A stretch of 64,000 bases of DNA, from the NCBI RefSeq assembly GCF_038900095.1, contig NZ_JBBMQQ010000001.1:434001-498000 (forward strand), read 5' to 3'. Every line of letters starts with the position of its first letter. The stretch's first letter is position 1. The translations under genes were made by a program, and so were the position numbers. Source of the DNA: Hoeflea sp038900095. GTDB taxonomy: Bacteria; Pseudomonadota; Alphaproteobacteria; Rhizobiales; Rhizobiaceae. Below the pieces are notes generated by a model that worked only from the letters and a program-made list of their open reading frames with translations, did no database searches and was not told the DNA's origin. Below, piece after piece: positions 17,414 through 26,345 of this stretch.

Positions 17414-18946
17414 ATGAAACAGATTTCACGTCGTACGGTGCTCAAGGGCACCGTCGCAGCAGTGGCGATCAGCGCCTTTGCCGGACCTTCGCTTGCCCAA
17501 GGCATTGACGAACTGGTCATTGCCTACAACGTCAACCTGCCGTCCTGGGATCCGACAGTCGGCCCGTCGGCGGTCAACCCGACCATCCAGGGGATCTACC
17601 AGTCGGTTTTCGACCAGTTCATCCTGCAGAAGCCCGATCTTTCGCCCGCACCCGGCCTGCTGACCGAGTGGGGTTGGAACGACGACAAGACCAAGGTGAC
17701 GATGACGGTGCGCGAAGGCGTGACCTGGCATGACGGCTCGCCGTTCACCGCCGAGGATGTGGCCTGGTCGCTGCGTCGTGCCGCCGACGAGACGACCGGC
17801 AACCCGATCCAGTTCATCTGGTCGACGCTGGCCAACATCAAGGCCGAAGGCAACGTGGTCACCGCCGATGTGGCGCGCTTCGAGCCGACCATCTTCAAGT
17901 GGATGTACTTCCTCACCGGCTACGTGCTGCCCAAGGCCTATTATGAAAAGGTCGGCGCGGAAGGCTTCGAGGCGGCGCCGATCGGCACCGGGCCGTACAT
18001 GGTCGACAAGTTCGAGCGCAACGCGTTCGTGCGGCTGAAGGCCAACCCGAACTACTGGGGCGGCAAGCCGGACTTCGAAACCGTCACCATCAAGTTCGTC
18101 ACCGATGCTGCAAGCCGCGTCGCCGAGATCGAATCGGGCAATGCGCATGTCACGCTGGAAATGCCTTACGAGGAATATGACCGCCTCAAGGGCAACAACG
18201 GTGTCGTGGGCACCGACGCGCCGATTTCAGATATCGGCATGATCTTCCTCAACGACATCGATGCGATGCTGGATCCGAACGTTCGCATGGCGGCTGCCAT
18301 GTCGATCGACAAGCAGTTGATCATCGACCGCCTGCTGTCGGGCTACGGTGTTGCCATCGATACGCTGCAGACGCCGGAATACATCGGCTTCGATCCCTCG
18401 ATCAAGGTTCCCTACGACCCTGAAAAGGCCAAGGAACTGCTGGCCGCTTCCGGCTTCTCGCCGGAAAATCCGGTGAAGTTCAAGATCCAGACGACCCGCG
18501 GCTTCAAGCCGAAGGACTACGAGATCATCCAGGCGATTGTCGGGCTGTGGCGCAAGGTTGGCATCGAGGCCGAAATCGAAGTCTACGAGATTGCCAAGCA
18601 CTATGAACTGCGTGCAGCCGACCAGCTCGCGCCGGCGGCGTTCTACAACTGGGGCAACTCGGTCGGCGACCCGACGACATCGACAGGCTTTGCCATGTTT
18701 GGCCCGACTCCGCACTCGGTGTGGGATGGCCAGGATCTCATCGACATGATCGGCCCGCTCTGGGGCGAGGCTGACGAAGAGAAGCGGATTGCAGGCTGGA
18801 AGGCGGTCGACAAGTATATTGCCGACAATGCGCTGGTGATCCCGCTGTTGCAGTATGTGCAGCCGATCCTGCATGCGGATGGCATTGTCGTCACGCCGCA
18901 TGCGTCGGGCGCTCTGCTTCCGCATCTGATGAAGCGGGCTTCGTAA
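17414..18946 (+). CDS. second peptide-type ABC importer, binding protein (family 5)
   Basis: 510 residues. It has a twin-arginine-type leader (SRRTVLKGTVAAVAISAFAG, with probable cleavage near LAQG) and an SBP_bac_5 core (VTMTVREGVTWHDGSPFTAEDV, AAPIGTGPYMVDKF, VRMAAAMSIDKQLIIDRLL). It binds a peptide-like or organic substrate in the periplasm. It lies 27 bp after the FAD oxidoreductase with GGGAGA ahead of the ATG. The hairpin after its stop probably keeps the binding protein in excess over the permeases. The ligand is unknown; context suggests an aromatic or indolic compound. Confidence 0.92.
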   Translation: MKQISRRTVLKGTVAAVAISAFAGPSLAQGIDELVIAYNVNLPSWDPTVGPSAVNPTIQGIYQSVFDQFILQKPDLSPAPGLLTEWGWNDDKTKVTMTVREGVTWHDGSPFTAEDVAWSLRRAADETTGNPIQFIWSTLANIKAEGNVVTADVARFEPTIFKWMYFLTGYVLPKAYYEKVGAEGFEAAPIGTGPYMVDKFERNAFVRLKANPNYWGGKPDFETVTIKFVTDAASRVAEIESGNAHVTLEMPYEEYDRLKGNNGVVGTDAPISDIGMIFLNDIDAMLDPNVRMAAAMSIDKQLIIDRLLSGYGVAIDTLQTPEYIGFDPSIKVPYDPEKAKELLAASGFSPENPVKFKIQTTRGFKPKDYEIIQAIVGLWRKVGIEAEIEVYEIAKHYELRAADQLAPAAFYNWGNSVGDPTTSTGFAMFGPTPHSVWDGQDLIDMIGPLWGEADEEKRIAGWKAVDKYIADNALVIPLLQYVQPILHADGIVVTPHASGALLPHLMKRAS

Positions 18947-18963
18947 GCCTCGTCTGAATGCAC

Positions 18964-18989
18964 GGGCCGCTGCCTCCGGGCGGCGGCCC
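18964..18989 (+). other. intercistronic hairpin between binding protein and permease
   Basis: GGGCCGC (18964-18970) pairs with GCGGCCC (18983-18989), extended inward by TGCC/GGCG, leaving a TCCG loop: an 11-bp stem with no T tract. Placed 18 bp after the binding-protein stop and 20 bp before the permease start, it most likely stabilises the upstream mRNA or partly attenuates transcription. Confidence 0.65.
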
Positions 18990-19008
18990 CATTTGCAGGA
19001 TATCCATC

Positions 19009-20019
19009 TTGAAATTGTTGCGCGCAATCCTTGTTCGCCTTGCGACCATGTCGGTCACCTTGATCGGGGCGGCGGTGGTGGTGTTTTTCGTCATCCGCGT
19101 TGTGCCCGGCAACCCGATCGCCATGATGCTGCCGCCGGGTGCAACAGAAGACGATGTTGCGCGGTTGACGGCGCATTACGGTCTCGACAAAACCATCATC
19201 CAACAATTCGGCATCTGGCTGAGCGGCGTTTTCCAGGGGGACTTCGGGACCTCGATCTCTTTGCGCCAGCCGGTGATGCCCCTGGTGCTCGGCCGCTTGC
19301 CGGCGACGCTTGAACTGGCGATCTTTGCACTCGTCATCGCGGTCGCAATCGGCGGTGTAATGGCGCTGACCGGGGTCCGGCATCGCGAGACCCGCACCGA
19401 AACCGCGATCGATGTTGCCAATGGTGTCGGGCTTTCCATCCCCGATTTTCTCTGGGCGCTGATCCTGATCGTGCTGTTCGGTGTGCTGATGCCGGTGTTT
19501 CATATCTCCGGGCGGATCTCGCCATCGCTGGATTTGCCGTTCGTCACCCAGTTCTATGTCTTCGAAAGCGTCGCACGGCTGCGGTTCGATCTGTGGTGGG
19601 ATCTGCTCAAGCACATGTTCATGCCAGCCCTGGCGCTGGCCATTCCGCTGGCGGCGATTATCAGCCAGCTGCTCAAGCAGTCGCTCAAGGAAACCATGCA
19701 TCTCGATTACGTCACGCTGTCGCGGACCAAGGGCTACAGCGAAAATCACGTGATCCTGTCCGAAGCCCTGCCCAATGCGGTGCTGCCGACGCTGACGCTG
19801 ATCGGGGTGCAGTTCACGTTCCTGATCGGCGGTACGGTGATCATCGAGCGGCTGTTTTCCTATGAGGGGCTTGGCAATATGGCGATCGATGCGGTGATCA
19901 ACCGCGATCTGCCGCTGATCCAGGGCATCGTGATTGTCTTTGCGCTCCTGTTCACCATCATCAACCTGGTTGTCGACATGACCTATGCGCTGCTTAACCC
20001 GAGGTTGCGTCATGCTTGA
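19009..20019 (+). CDS. second peptide-type ABC importer, permease (DppB-like)
   Basis: 336 residues with six membrane segments, the DppB pattern VVPGNPIAMMLPPGATEDDV early, GVFQGDFGTSISLRQPV after the first helix, and the EAA-type loop SRTKGYSENHVILSEALPNA. The start is a TTG at 19009: AGGA ends 8 bases ahead of it, and the protein then begins LKLLRAILVRLATMSV, the normal first helix. No ATG fits. It pairs with the DppC-like gene, which overlaps its end by 8 bp. Confidence 0.9.
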   Translation: MKLLRAILVRLATMSVTLIGAAVVVFFVIRVVPGNPIAMMLPPGATEDDVARLTAHYGLDKTIIQQFGIWLSGVFQGDFGTSISLRQPVMPLVLGRLPATLELAIFALVIAVAIGGVMALTGVRHRETRTETAIDVANGVGLSIPDFLWALILIVLFGVLMPVFHISGRISPSLDLPFVTQFYVFESVARLRFDLWWDLLKHMFMPALALAIPLAAIISQLLKQSLKETMHLDYVTLSRTKGYSENHVILSEALPNAVLPTLTLIGVQFTFLIGGTVIIERLFSYEGLGNMAIDAVINRDLPLIQGIVIVFALLFTIINLVVDMTYALLNPRLRHA

Positions 20020-20863
20020 TGGCCGCGGTTCAATCAAACGACGCCTGGGCGCGCGGCTGTGGCTGTCGGGGACATGGCTCGGCATCATGGCGCTGCTGGC
20101 GCTGTTTGCGCCACTGGTCAGCCCGCACGATCCGCTGGCGCAGGACCTGTTCGCCGGCCGGCTGCCGCCATTCTGGGCGAGTGGTTCTGATCCAGCCTAT
20201 CTGCTGGGGACCGACAGTCTGGGCCGGGACGTGCTCTCGCGCCTGATCCACGGTGCGCGGATCGCTTTCTCCGTGGCGCTGATCGCTGGTGCCGCCACTG
20301 CGATTGTCGGCTCCATGCTCGGTCTGCTGTCGGGCTATATGCGCGGCTGGGTCGATGTGGTGATCTCGCGGCTGGTCGATATCTGGATGGCGTTTCCGCC
20401 GGTGCTGTTTGCGATCCTGCTGATCGCGGTGATGGGCACGGGGCTGACCTCGATCATCATTGCCATCGTGGTGATCGACTGGACCCGGTTTTGCCGCGTG
20501 GTTCGGGCAGAAGCGATGAACCAGTCGGCGATGGACTATGTCTCGAGCGCCATCGTGGCAGGGCGTCCGCGGCGGGACATCCTGTGGCGGGAAATCCTGC
20601 CCAACGTGCTGCCGACCATCGTGGCGCTGTCGACACTGGAAATGGGCATCGCGGTGATCGTCGAGGCCATCCTGTCCTTCGTCAACCTGTCGATCTCGAC
20701 CGATGCGCCGACCTGGGGCGGGATGATCGCCGAGGGCCGCACGTCGATCTACCAGGCCTGGTGGGTGCTGGCCTTTCCGCTCGGTGTCCTGTTTTTGACC
20801 GTCCTGTCCTTCAGCCAGTTTGGCGAAGGTCTCAAGGACCGCTTTGATCCGGTGCTGCGATGA
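20012..20863 (+). CDS. second peptide-type ABC importer, permease (DppC-like)
   Basis: 283 residues with five to six membrane segments, the family segment LLGTDSLGRDVLSRLIHGAR after the first periplasmic loop, and the EAA loop SSAIVAGRPRRDILWREILPN. It forms the channel with the preceding permease. Its ATG lies inside the last codons of that gene (8-bp overlap) and its own stop overlaps the next ATPase start by 4 bp, so the importer is translationally coupled. Confidence 0.92.
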   Translation: MLDGRGSIKRRLGARLWLSGTWLGIMALLALFAPLVSPHDPLAQDLFAGRLPPFWASGSDPAYLLGTDSLGRDVLSRLIHGARIAFSVALIAGAATAIVGSMLGLLSGYMRGWVDVVISRLVDIWMAFPPVLFAILLIAVMGTGLTSIIIAIVVIDWTRFCRVVRAEAMNQSAMDYVSSAIVAGRPRRDILWREILPNVLPTIVALSTLEMGIAVIVEAILSFVNLSISTDAPTWGGMIAEGRTSIYQAWWVLAFPLGVLFLTVLSFSQFGEGLKDRFDPVLR

Positions 20864-21738
20864 GCGCGTTTCTGACCGTCAACAACCTGTCTGCAGTGCT
20901 GCACGGCTACGACCAGCGGGTGCTGCGTTCGGTGTCGTTTTCCATCGATACCGGCGAAGTGCTCGGCCTTGTCGGCGAGAGCGGTGCGGGCAAGAGCATG
21001 ATCGGCAAGGCGATCCTGGGCATCCTGCCATCGGCGATCGATATCATTGAAGGCGAAATCCTGATTGACGGGCAGGATCTTGAAAAGATGAAGCCCGCCG
21101 ACCGGCGCCGGCTGATTGGTGCGACGGCGGCGCTGATCCCGCAGGATCCGCTGACCGCGCTCAACCCGTCGCGGCGGATCGAGCCGCAGATCACCAACCG
21201 GCTGGTCGACATCCTGGGCTGGACCAAGGCAAGTGCGCGGGTGAGGGCGCTTGAACTGCTCAACGAGGTTCATATCGACAATCCGGAGCGGGTGATGAGC
21301 AGCTATCCGCATGAATTGTCGGGGGGCATGCGCCAGCGTGTGCTCATTGCTTCAGCCTTTGCCGCCAACCCGAAGCTGGTCATTGCCGACGAGCCGACCA
21401 CGGCGCTCGATGTCACCGTGCAAAAACAGATCCTGCGGCTGATCCGGGAGTTGCAGCAACGCCATGCCACGGCGATGGTGTTCGTCACCCATGATCTCGG
21501 GGTTGTCTCGAAAGTCTGCCAGCGCCTGTCGGTGCTTTATGGCGGCAAGATCGTCGAGAACTCGAGTGTTCCTGAGTTCTTCGCCGGCCCGAAACATGCC
21601 TATTCCCGCGCCCTGCTGGCGGCGACGCCGAAATACACCGATCCCGATGCCTCGCTGCTGCCGGTCGACGAGGCGGTGATTGAAGCGGTGGCTGCCGAGG
21701 TTCTGGCATCCGACAAGGAGTGGCGTCATGACAGATAG
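20860..21738 (+). CDS. second peptide-type ABC importer, ATPase (DppD-like)
   Basis: 292 residues with Walker A GESGAGKSM, Q-loop region IPQDPLTALNPSRRIEPQ, signature LSGGMRQR and Walker B LVIADEPTTALD, followed by the oligopeptide transporter C-terminal region (GPKHAYSRALLAATP). Unlike the first importer, the two ATPases here are separate genes. The Walker A ends in Ser-Met where Ser-Thr is usual; other DppD-like proteins tolerate this. Confidence 0.92.
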   Translation: MSAFLTVNNLSAVLHGYDQRVLRSVSFSIDTGEVLGLVGESGAGKSMIGKAILGILPSAIDIIEGEILIDGQDLEKMKPADRRRLIGATAALIPQDPLTALNPSRRIEPQITNRLVDILGWTKASARVRALELLNEVHIDNPERVMSSYPHELSGGMRQRVLIASAFAANPKLVIADEPTTALDVTVQKQILRLIRELQQRHATAMVFVTHDLGVVSKVCQRLSVLYGGKIVENSSVPEFFAGPKHAYSRALLAATPKYTDPDASLLPVDEAVIEAVAAEVLASDKEWRHDR

Positions 21739-22567
21739 GGATGACGTGACGGAAACTGCTGGGCAGCAAGACATCCTGTTTTCGGCCCGCTCGCTTGAGG
21801 TGGCGCTTCCGGACATGGCAGCCAAGCCGCTGTTTGGCCGTGCACCGATGATCCGCATTCTCAACGGCATCGATCTTGATATCTGCCGTGGGTCGGTGCT
21901 CGGCATCGTTGGCGGCTCGGGGTCGGGCAAATCGACACTCGGGCGCGCGCTGCTCAGGCTGATCGAGCCGACGGCGGGCACCATCGCGTTTGATGGTCAG
22001 GATATCACCCATCTCAACGAAGACGCGCTGCGGCCGATCCGCCGGCGCATGCAAATGATCTTCCAGGACCCGATGTCGTCGCTCAACCCGCGGCGGCGGG
22101 TGGGGGCGATCATTGCCGACCCGATGCAGATGCATGGTTTCGACCGCATCGATGGCCGCATTGATGAGGCGCTCGATCATGTCGGTCTGCCGCGCGGATT
22201 TCGCAGCCGTTATCCGCACGAGCTTTCGGGCGGACAGCGCCAGAGGGTCGGAATTGCGCGGGCGATCGCGCTGAAGCCGGAATTCATCCTGGCCGATGAG
22301 ATTGTCTCCGGACTGGATGTCTCGTCACAGGCGCAGGTGCTCAATGTGCTGGCGGAACTGGTCAAGGAACTGGGGCTGACGCTTGCCTTCATCAGTCACG
22401 ACCTGTCGGTGATCCGGCGGCTGTGCGACAGGGTCATGGTGCTGCAAAGGGGCAACATCGTCGAATATGGCAATGCCGACAGCGTGTTCGATGCGCCGCA
22501 GGCGGCTTACACACGCGAGCTGCTGGACGCCATTCCGCTGCCTGACCCGCAACAGGCAGGCTGGTAG
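21728..22567 (+). CDS. second peptide-type ABC importer, ATPase (DppF-like)
   Basis: 279 residues with Walker A GGSGSGKST, Q-loop IFQDPMSSLNPRRRVG, signature LSGGQRQR and Walker B FILADEIVSGLD. It is the second nucleotide-binding subunit of the importer and the last transport gene of the operon. The ATG at 21728 has AAGGAG eight bases ahead and overlaps the previous gene by 11 bp. The conserved Pro-Thr after Walker B Glu is replaced by Ile-Val, a mild departure from the family pattern. Confidence 0.92.
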   Translation: MTDRDDVTETAGQQDILFSARSLEVALPDMAAKPLFGRAPMIRILNGIDLDICRGSVLGIVGGSGSGKSTLGRALLRLIEPTAGTIAFDGQDITHLNEDALRPIRRRMQMIFQDPMSSLNPRRRVGAIIADPMQMHGFDRIDGRIDEALDHVGLPRGFRSRYPHELSGGQRQRVGIARAIALKPEFILADEIVSGLDVSSQAQVLNVLAELVKELGLTLAFISHDLSVIRRLCDRVMVLQRGNIVEYGNADSVFDAPQAAYTRELLDAIPLPDPQQAGW

Positions 22568-22635
22568 ACCGGGCGGACGCGATACATCATAAAGGGCTAG
22601 GGAACGCCGGGACGGCGTGGTCCAGGGAGACTGAG

Positions 22636-23790
22636 ATGACAGCACAGACGAGCCAGACAGCCGCCGGGCACGCTGCAGGCGACGGTTACATGCTCTACCA
22701 TTCGATCGGGCAATATCCGGACAAGGCCCAGGACATGTCGGCGGCATTGTCAGCCTTCGCCGAGTGCTGGGGGGCGGCCAATGACGAGCAATGGGGCTAT
22801 GCGCTGGGACAGCGGCAGCGGTTTATCGATCTGTGGAGCCAGTTGCTCAAGGCGCCGTCGGCGTCGCTGACGACGACCGAGAATGTGACGTCCGCACTGG
22901 CGGCGCTGATCATGGCGCTGCCGCGCGAAGAGCTTGAGGGCAGGGTGGTGCTGGTGGCGGGTGATTGCTTCCCGAGCCTGCATTTCCTGCTCACCGGCCT
23001 CGAAGAGCGGTACGGTTTCAAATTGCGCACGGTGCCGCTTCGTGAGGGCGCGCACTGGGTCGAGGACGAGGATGTGATCGCGGCCTGGGGACCTGAAGTC
23101 GGCCTGGCGCTGCTGACCTGGGTCAGTTCCACGTCCTCGCACCAGTGTGACCTGTCGGCCCTGGTGGCTCACGGGCGCAAGCAAGGCTCGCTGATCGGGG
23201 TTGATATCACCCAGGCCGCGGGCCTGATCGATTATGACTGCATGGCCGTAGCTGCGGATTTTTCGATTTCGACAAGCCTGAAATGGATGTGCGGATCACC
23301 GGGTGGCGGCATTCTGCAGGTGATGCCGGACGTGATTGCCCGGTGCCAGCCGAGCCTCAGGGGCTGGTTCAGCCAGGACAACATCTTCTCGTGGGACATC
23401 AACGCCTTTTCCTACGCTCCCGACATTCGCCGATTTGACAATGGCACCCCTTCGGTGATGGCCTGTGTGGCTTCGGTGCCGGCGCTTGAATGGCATGCGG
23501 CGCAGGACTGGAAGGCGCAGCTCGAGAAGAACCGCGCCTTGAGCGAACGGATCATTGCCGCTGCGGACGAGGCCGGGTTTGAGCTGGCTTCACCACGCGA
23601 TCCGGCGCAGCGCGGCGGAAGCGTCATGGTCCGCTTGGCTGATGCAGACAGTGCGCAGGCCCTGCTGTCGAAGCTGCGGGCTGTTTCGGTGTTTGCCGAT
23701 GCGCGTGGGCCGATCCTGCGGTTTTCGCCGGGTTTCATGACCTCGCAGGCCGGCCTTGACCGGCTGACTGCTGCCTTGACCGGCGCCTGA
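22636..23790 (+). CDS. kynureninase-like PLP enzyme (aminotransferase class V fold)
   Basis: 384 residues with a class V PLP fold: Asp190 in LIGVDITQAAG and the Schiff-base Lys216 in STSLKWMCGSPGGG. The C-terminal pattern SPRDPAQRGGSVMVR and FADARGPILRFSPGF closely matches the equivalent segments of the authentic kynureninase at 31660 (SPRDPHSRGSQVSF, GDFRAPDIMRFGF), so it is a divergent kynureninase paralogue. It probably cleaves or transaminates a kynurenine-like 2-amino acid delivered by the importer encoded just upstream. A good AGGGAGA site precedes the ATG, and the 68-bp gap is compatible with one operon. The exact reaction is unknown. Confidence 0.75.
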   Translation: MTAQTSQTAAGHAAGDGYMLYHSIGQYPDKAQDMSAALSAFAECWGAANDEQWGYALGQRQRFIDLWSQLLKAPSASLTTTENVTSALAALIMALPREELEGRVVLVAGDCFPSLHFLLTGLEERYGFKLRTVPLREGAHWVEDEDVIAAWGPEVGLALLTWVSSTSSHQCDLSALVAHGRKQGSLIGVDITQAAGLIDYDCMAVAADFSISTSLKWMCGSPGGGILQVMPDVIARCQPSLRGWFSQDNIFSWDINAFSYAPDIRRFDNGTPSVMACVASVPALEWHAAQDWKAQLEKNRALSERIIAAADEAGFELASPRDPAQRGGSVMVRLADADSAQALLSKLRAVSVFADARGPILRFSPGFMTSQAGLDRLTAALTGA

Positions 23791-23968
23791 GACAACACTC
23801 TCCGCTGTAAATCGTCATTCCTGACCGGGAGTACCAGTGCGCCAACGCGTGCTGCAAAGCCTTGCCGTGCGTTCTGCAGGGCGGGGTGTATTTCGTGCTT
23901 TTCCCACTGTTTTGGCGCTCAAACTCCCTCCTGACGCGACACACATCCGGTTCGGCAGATTTATTGTG

Positions 23969-23985
23969 GCATAAAAATTTTATGC
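23969..23985. promoter_or_regulatory. perfect 17-bp palindrome, probable operator of the anthranilate operon
   Basis: GCATAAAAATTTTATGC is perfectly symmetric about one central base and lies 64 bp before the abmA ATG, in the only strongly AT-rich part of the 258-bp intergenic region. A TTGTGG (23965-23970) and AAATAT/TATATC downstream would place it inside a promoter core. Size and form suit a MarR dimer; the regulator encoded in the operon (27104) is the natural candidate. Function is inferred. Confidence 0.6.
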
Positions 23986-24048
23986 TTGAAATATATCGTG
24001 CGGGGCGTAGGATCGAAGACAGTCGAAATCAGTTCGGAGGTGCGCAAA

Positions 24049-26343
24049 ATGAGAGTCGTTTGTCTGGGTGGTGGTCCTGCGGGTCTCTATTTCGCGATCT
24101 CGATGAAGCTTCGCGATCCTTCGCACGAAGTCGTCGTCATTGAACGCAACAAGCCCGATGACACGTTCGGCTGGGGCGTGGTGCTGTCCGACGAGACGCT
24201 TGACAATCTGGCGGAAAACGACGCGGTCAGCGCGGCCTCGATCCGCGAGCATTTTGCCTATTGGGACGACATCGCGGTTCTGTTCAAGGACACCAAGACC
24301 GTGTCCACCGGCCACGGATTTTGCGGCATCGGGCGCAAGCAGTTGCTGCTGCTGCTGCAGGCGCGGGCGCGGGAACTCGGCGTCGAACTCCGGTTTGAAA
24401 CCAATGTGGCAAGTGCCGCCGATTACGCCAAGGAATTTGACCTGGTTGTCGCCTCTGACGGGCTCAATTCGCACACGCGCACCGAGTTCGCCGACAAGTT
24501 CCAGCCGGAAATCGACGTGCGCAAATGCGAATTCGTCTGGCTTGGCACGCACCAGAAATTCGACGACGCCTTTACCTTCATCTTCGAGGAAACCGACAAG
24601 GGCTGGATCTGGGCGCACGCCTACCAGTTCGATGACGACACCGCGACTTTCATCGTCGAGTGCAACGAAGAGACGTTCCAGGCTTACGGCTTCGGCGAAA
24701 TGAGCCAGCAGGAAACCATTGCGGTCTGCGAGAAGATCTTTGCCAAGCATCTGGGCGGTCACAGCCTGATGACCAATGCCAACCACATTCGCGGATCGGC
24801 CTGGATCCGGTTCCCGCGGGTGCTGTGTGCACGCTGGAGCCACGAGAATATCGTGTTGATGGGCGATGCCGCGGCAACGGCACATTTCTCCATCGGTTCG
24901 GGCAGCAAGCTGGCGCTGGAGAGTGCGATTGCGCTTGCCAACTACCTGCATTCGGAGCCGACCATGCAGAAGGCGTTCGAAAAATACGAGGACGAGCGGC
25001 GGCTTGAGGTGCTGCGGCTGCAGTCGGCGGCGCGCAACTCGATGGAATGGTTCGAGGAAATCGAGCGTTATTTCCACCTCGATCCGGTGCAGTTCAACTA
25101 TTCGCTTCTGACCCGTTCGCAGCGGATCAGCCATGAAAACCTGCGGATGCGGGATGCGAAATGGCTGGAGGATGCAGAGCGCTGGTTCCAGACCCAGGCC
25201 AAGGTGTCTGCTCAGGCCCCCGTGCGGCGGCCGATGTTTGCGCCCTACAAGCTGCGCGACATGGAGCTGAAGAACCGGGTCGTGGTTTCGCCGATGGCGC
25301 AGTACAAGGCTGTGGATGGCTGCCCGACCGACTGGCATCTGGTTCACTATGGTGAACGGGCCAAGGGTGGTGCCGGTCTCGTTTATACCGAGATGACCTG
25401 CGTGTCGCCGGAAGGCCGGATCACGCCGGGCTGCCCGGGGCTCTATGCGGCTGAACACGAAGCCGCCTGGAAGCGCATCGCCGATTTCATTCATGCCGAA
25501 AGCGAAGCCAAGGTCTGCATGCAGATCGGCCATTCCGGCGCCAAGGGATCGACCCAGCTCGGCTGGGAGACGATGGATGCGCCGCTCAAGGAGGGCAACT
25601 GGCCGCTGATGTCAGCCTCCGACGTGGCCTGGTCGTCTGCCAACCAGACACCCAAGGCGATGACGCGCGAGGACATGGACCAGGTCCGTGACCAGTTCGT
25701 CGCTGCCGCCGAGATGGCCGAGCGCGCCGGGTTCGACATGATCGAACTTCACATGGCGCATGGCTACCTGCTGTCGTCCTTCATCACGCCGCTGACCAAC
25801 CGGCGCGACGATGAATACGGTGGCAGCCTTGAAAACCGCATGCGGTATCCGCTTGAAGTCTATCACGCGGTGCGGGAGGCCTGGCCGCAGCACAAGCCAA
25901 TCTCGGTGCGTATCTCCGCCAATGACTGGGTCGAGGGCGATGGTGTGACGCCGCAGGAGGCGGTCGAGATCGCCCGTATGCTCAAGGAGGCCGGTGTCGA
26001 TATCTGCGACGTGTCGGCGGGGCAGACCTCGAAGCTTGCCAAGCCGGTTTACGGGCGCATGTTCCAGACACCGTTTGCCGACCGGATCCGCAACGAAGCG
26101 CATATGGCAACCATGGCCGTGGGCAACATCTACGAACCGGACCATGTCAATTCGATCCTGATGGCCGGCCGTGCCGATCTGGTTTGTCTTGCCCGTCCGC
26201 ATCTGGCCAATCCTTACTGGACATTGCACGCGGCCAGTTCGCTCGGTGACCATGACGAGAAATGGCCTGATCCCTACCAGCCGGGCCGCGACCAGATGTG
26301 GCGGCTGGCGGAACGGGCCGACACGATGCTCGGTAAGGTCTGA
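24049..26343 (+). CDS. abmA: 2-aminobenzoyl-CoA monooxygenase/reductase
   Basis: 764 residues in two fused parts. Residues 1-380 are a flavoprotein aromatic monooxygenase: LGGGPAGLYFA (6-16), ASDGLNSHTR (135-144) and MGDAAATAHFSIGSG (271-285). Residues ~395-740 are an Old Yellow Enzyme-type reductase, with APYKLRDMELKNRVVVSPM and ELHMAHGYLLSSF. This fusion is typical of Azoarcus evansii 2-aminobenzoyl-CoA monooxygenase/reductase, which hydroxylates and reduces the CoA-bound ring. The same architecture is often labelled salicylyl-CoA 5-hydroxylase, but the kynureninase and CoA ligase in the operon favour the aminobenzoyl substrate. GGAGG seven bases upstream fixes the ATG. First gene of the operon. 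Confidence 0.88.
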   Translation: MRVVCLGGGPAGLYFAISMKLRDPSHEVVVIERNKPDDTFGWGVVLSDETLDNLAENDAVSAASIREHFAYWDDIAVLFKDTKTVSTGHGFCGIGRKQLLLLLQARARELGVELRFETNVASAADYAKEFDLVVASDGLNSHTRTEFADKFQPEIDVRKCEFVWLGTHQKFDDAFTFIFEETDKGWIWAHAYQFDDDTATFIVECNEETFQAYGFGEMSQQETIAVCEKIFAKHLGGHSLMTNANHIRGSAWIRFPRVLCARWSHENIVLMGDAAATAHFSIGSGSKLALESAIALANYLHSEPTMQKAFEKYEDERRLEVLRLQSAARNSMEWFEEIERYFHLDPVQFNYSLLTRSQRISHENLRMRDAKWLEDAERWFQTQAKVSAQAPVRRPMFAPYKLRDMELKNRVVVSPMAQYKAVDGCPTDWHLVHYGERAKGGAGLVYTEMTCVSPEGRITPGCPGLYAAEHEAAWKRIADFIHAESEAKVCMQIGHSGAKGSTQLGWETMDAPLKEGNWPLMSASDVAWSSANQTPKAMTREDMDQVRDQFVAAAEMAERAGFDMIELHMAHGYLLSSFITPLTNRRDDEYGGSLENRMRYPLEVYHAVREAWPQHKPISVRISANDWVEGDGVTPQEAVEIARMLKEAGVDICDVSAGQTSKLAKPVYGRMFQTPFADRIRNEAHMATMAVGNIYEPDHVNSILMAGRADLVCLARPHLANPYWTLHAASSLGDHDEKWPDPYQPGRDQMWRLAERADTMLGKV

Positions 26344-26345
26344 GC

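Noticed and set aside
24049..26343. Annotation as salicylyl-CoA 5-hydroxylase
   Set aside because: The same fusion is often given that name, but kynureninase, tryptophan dioxygenase and a CoA ligase in the same operon point to 2-aminobenzoyl-CoA. Only an assay can settle it.
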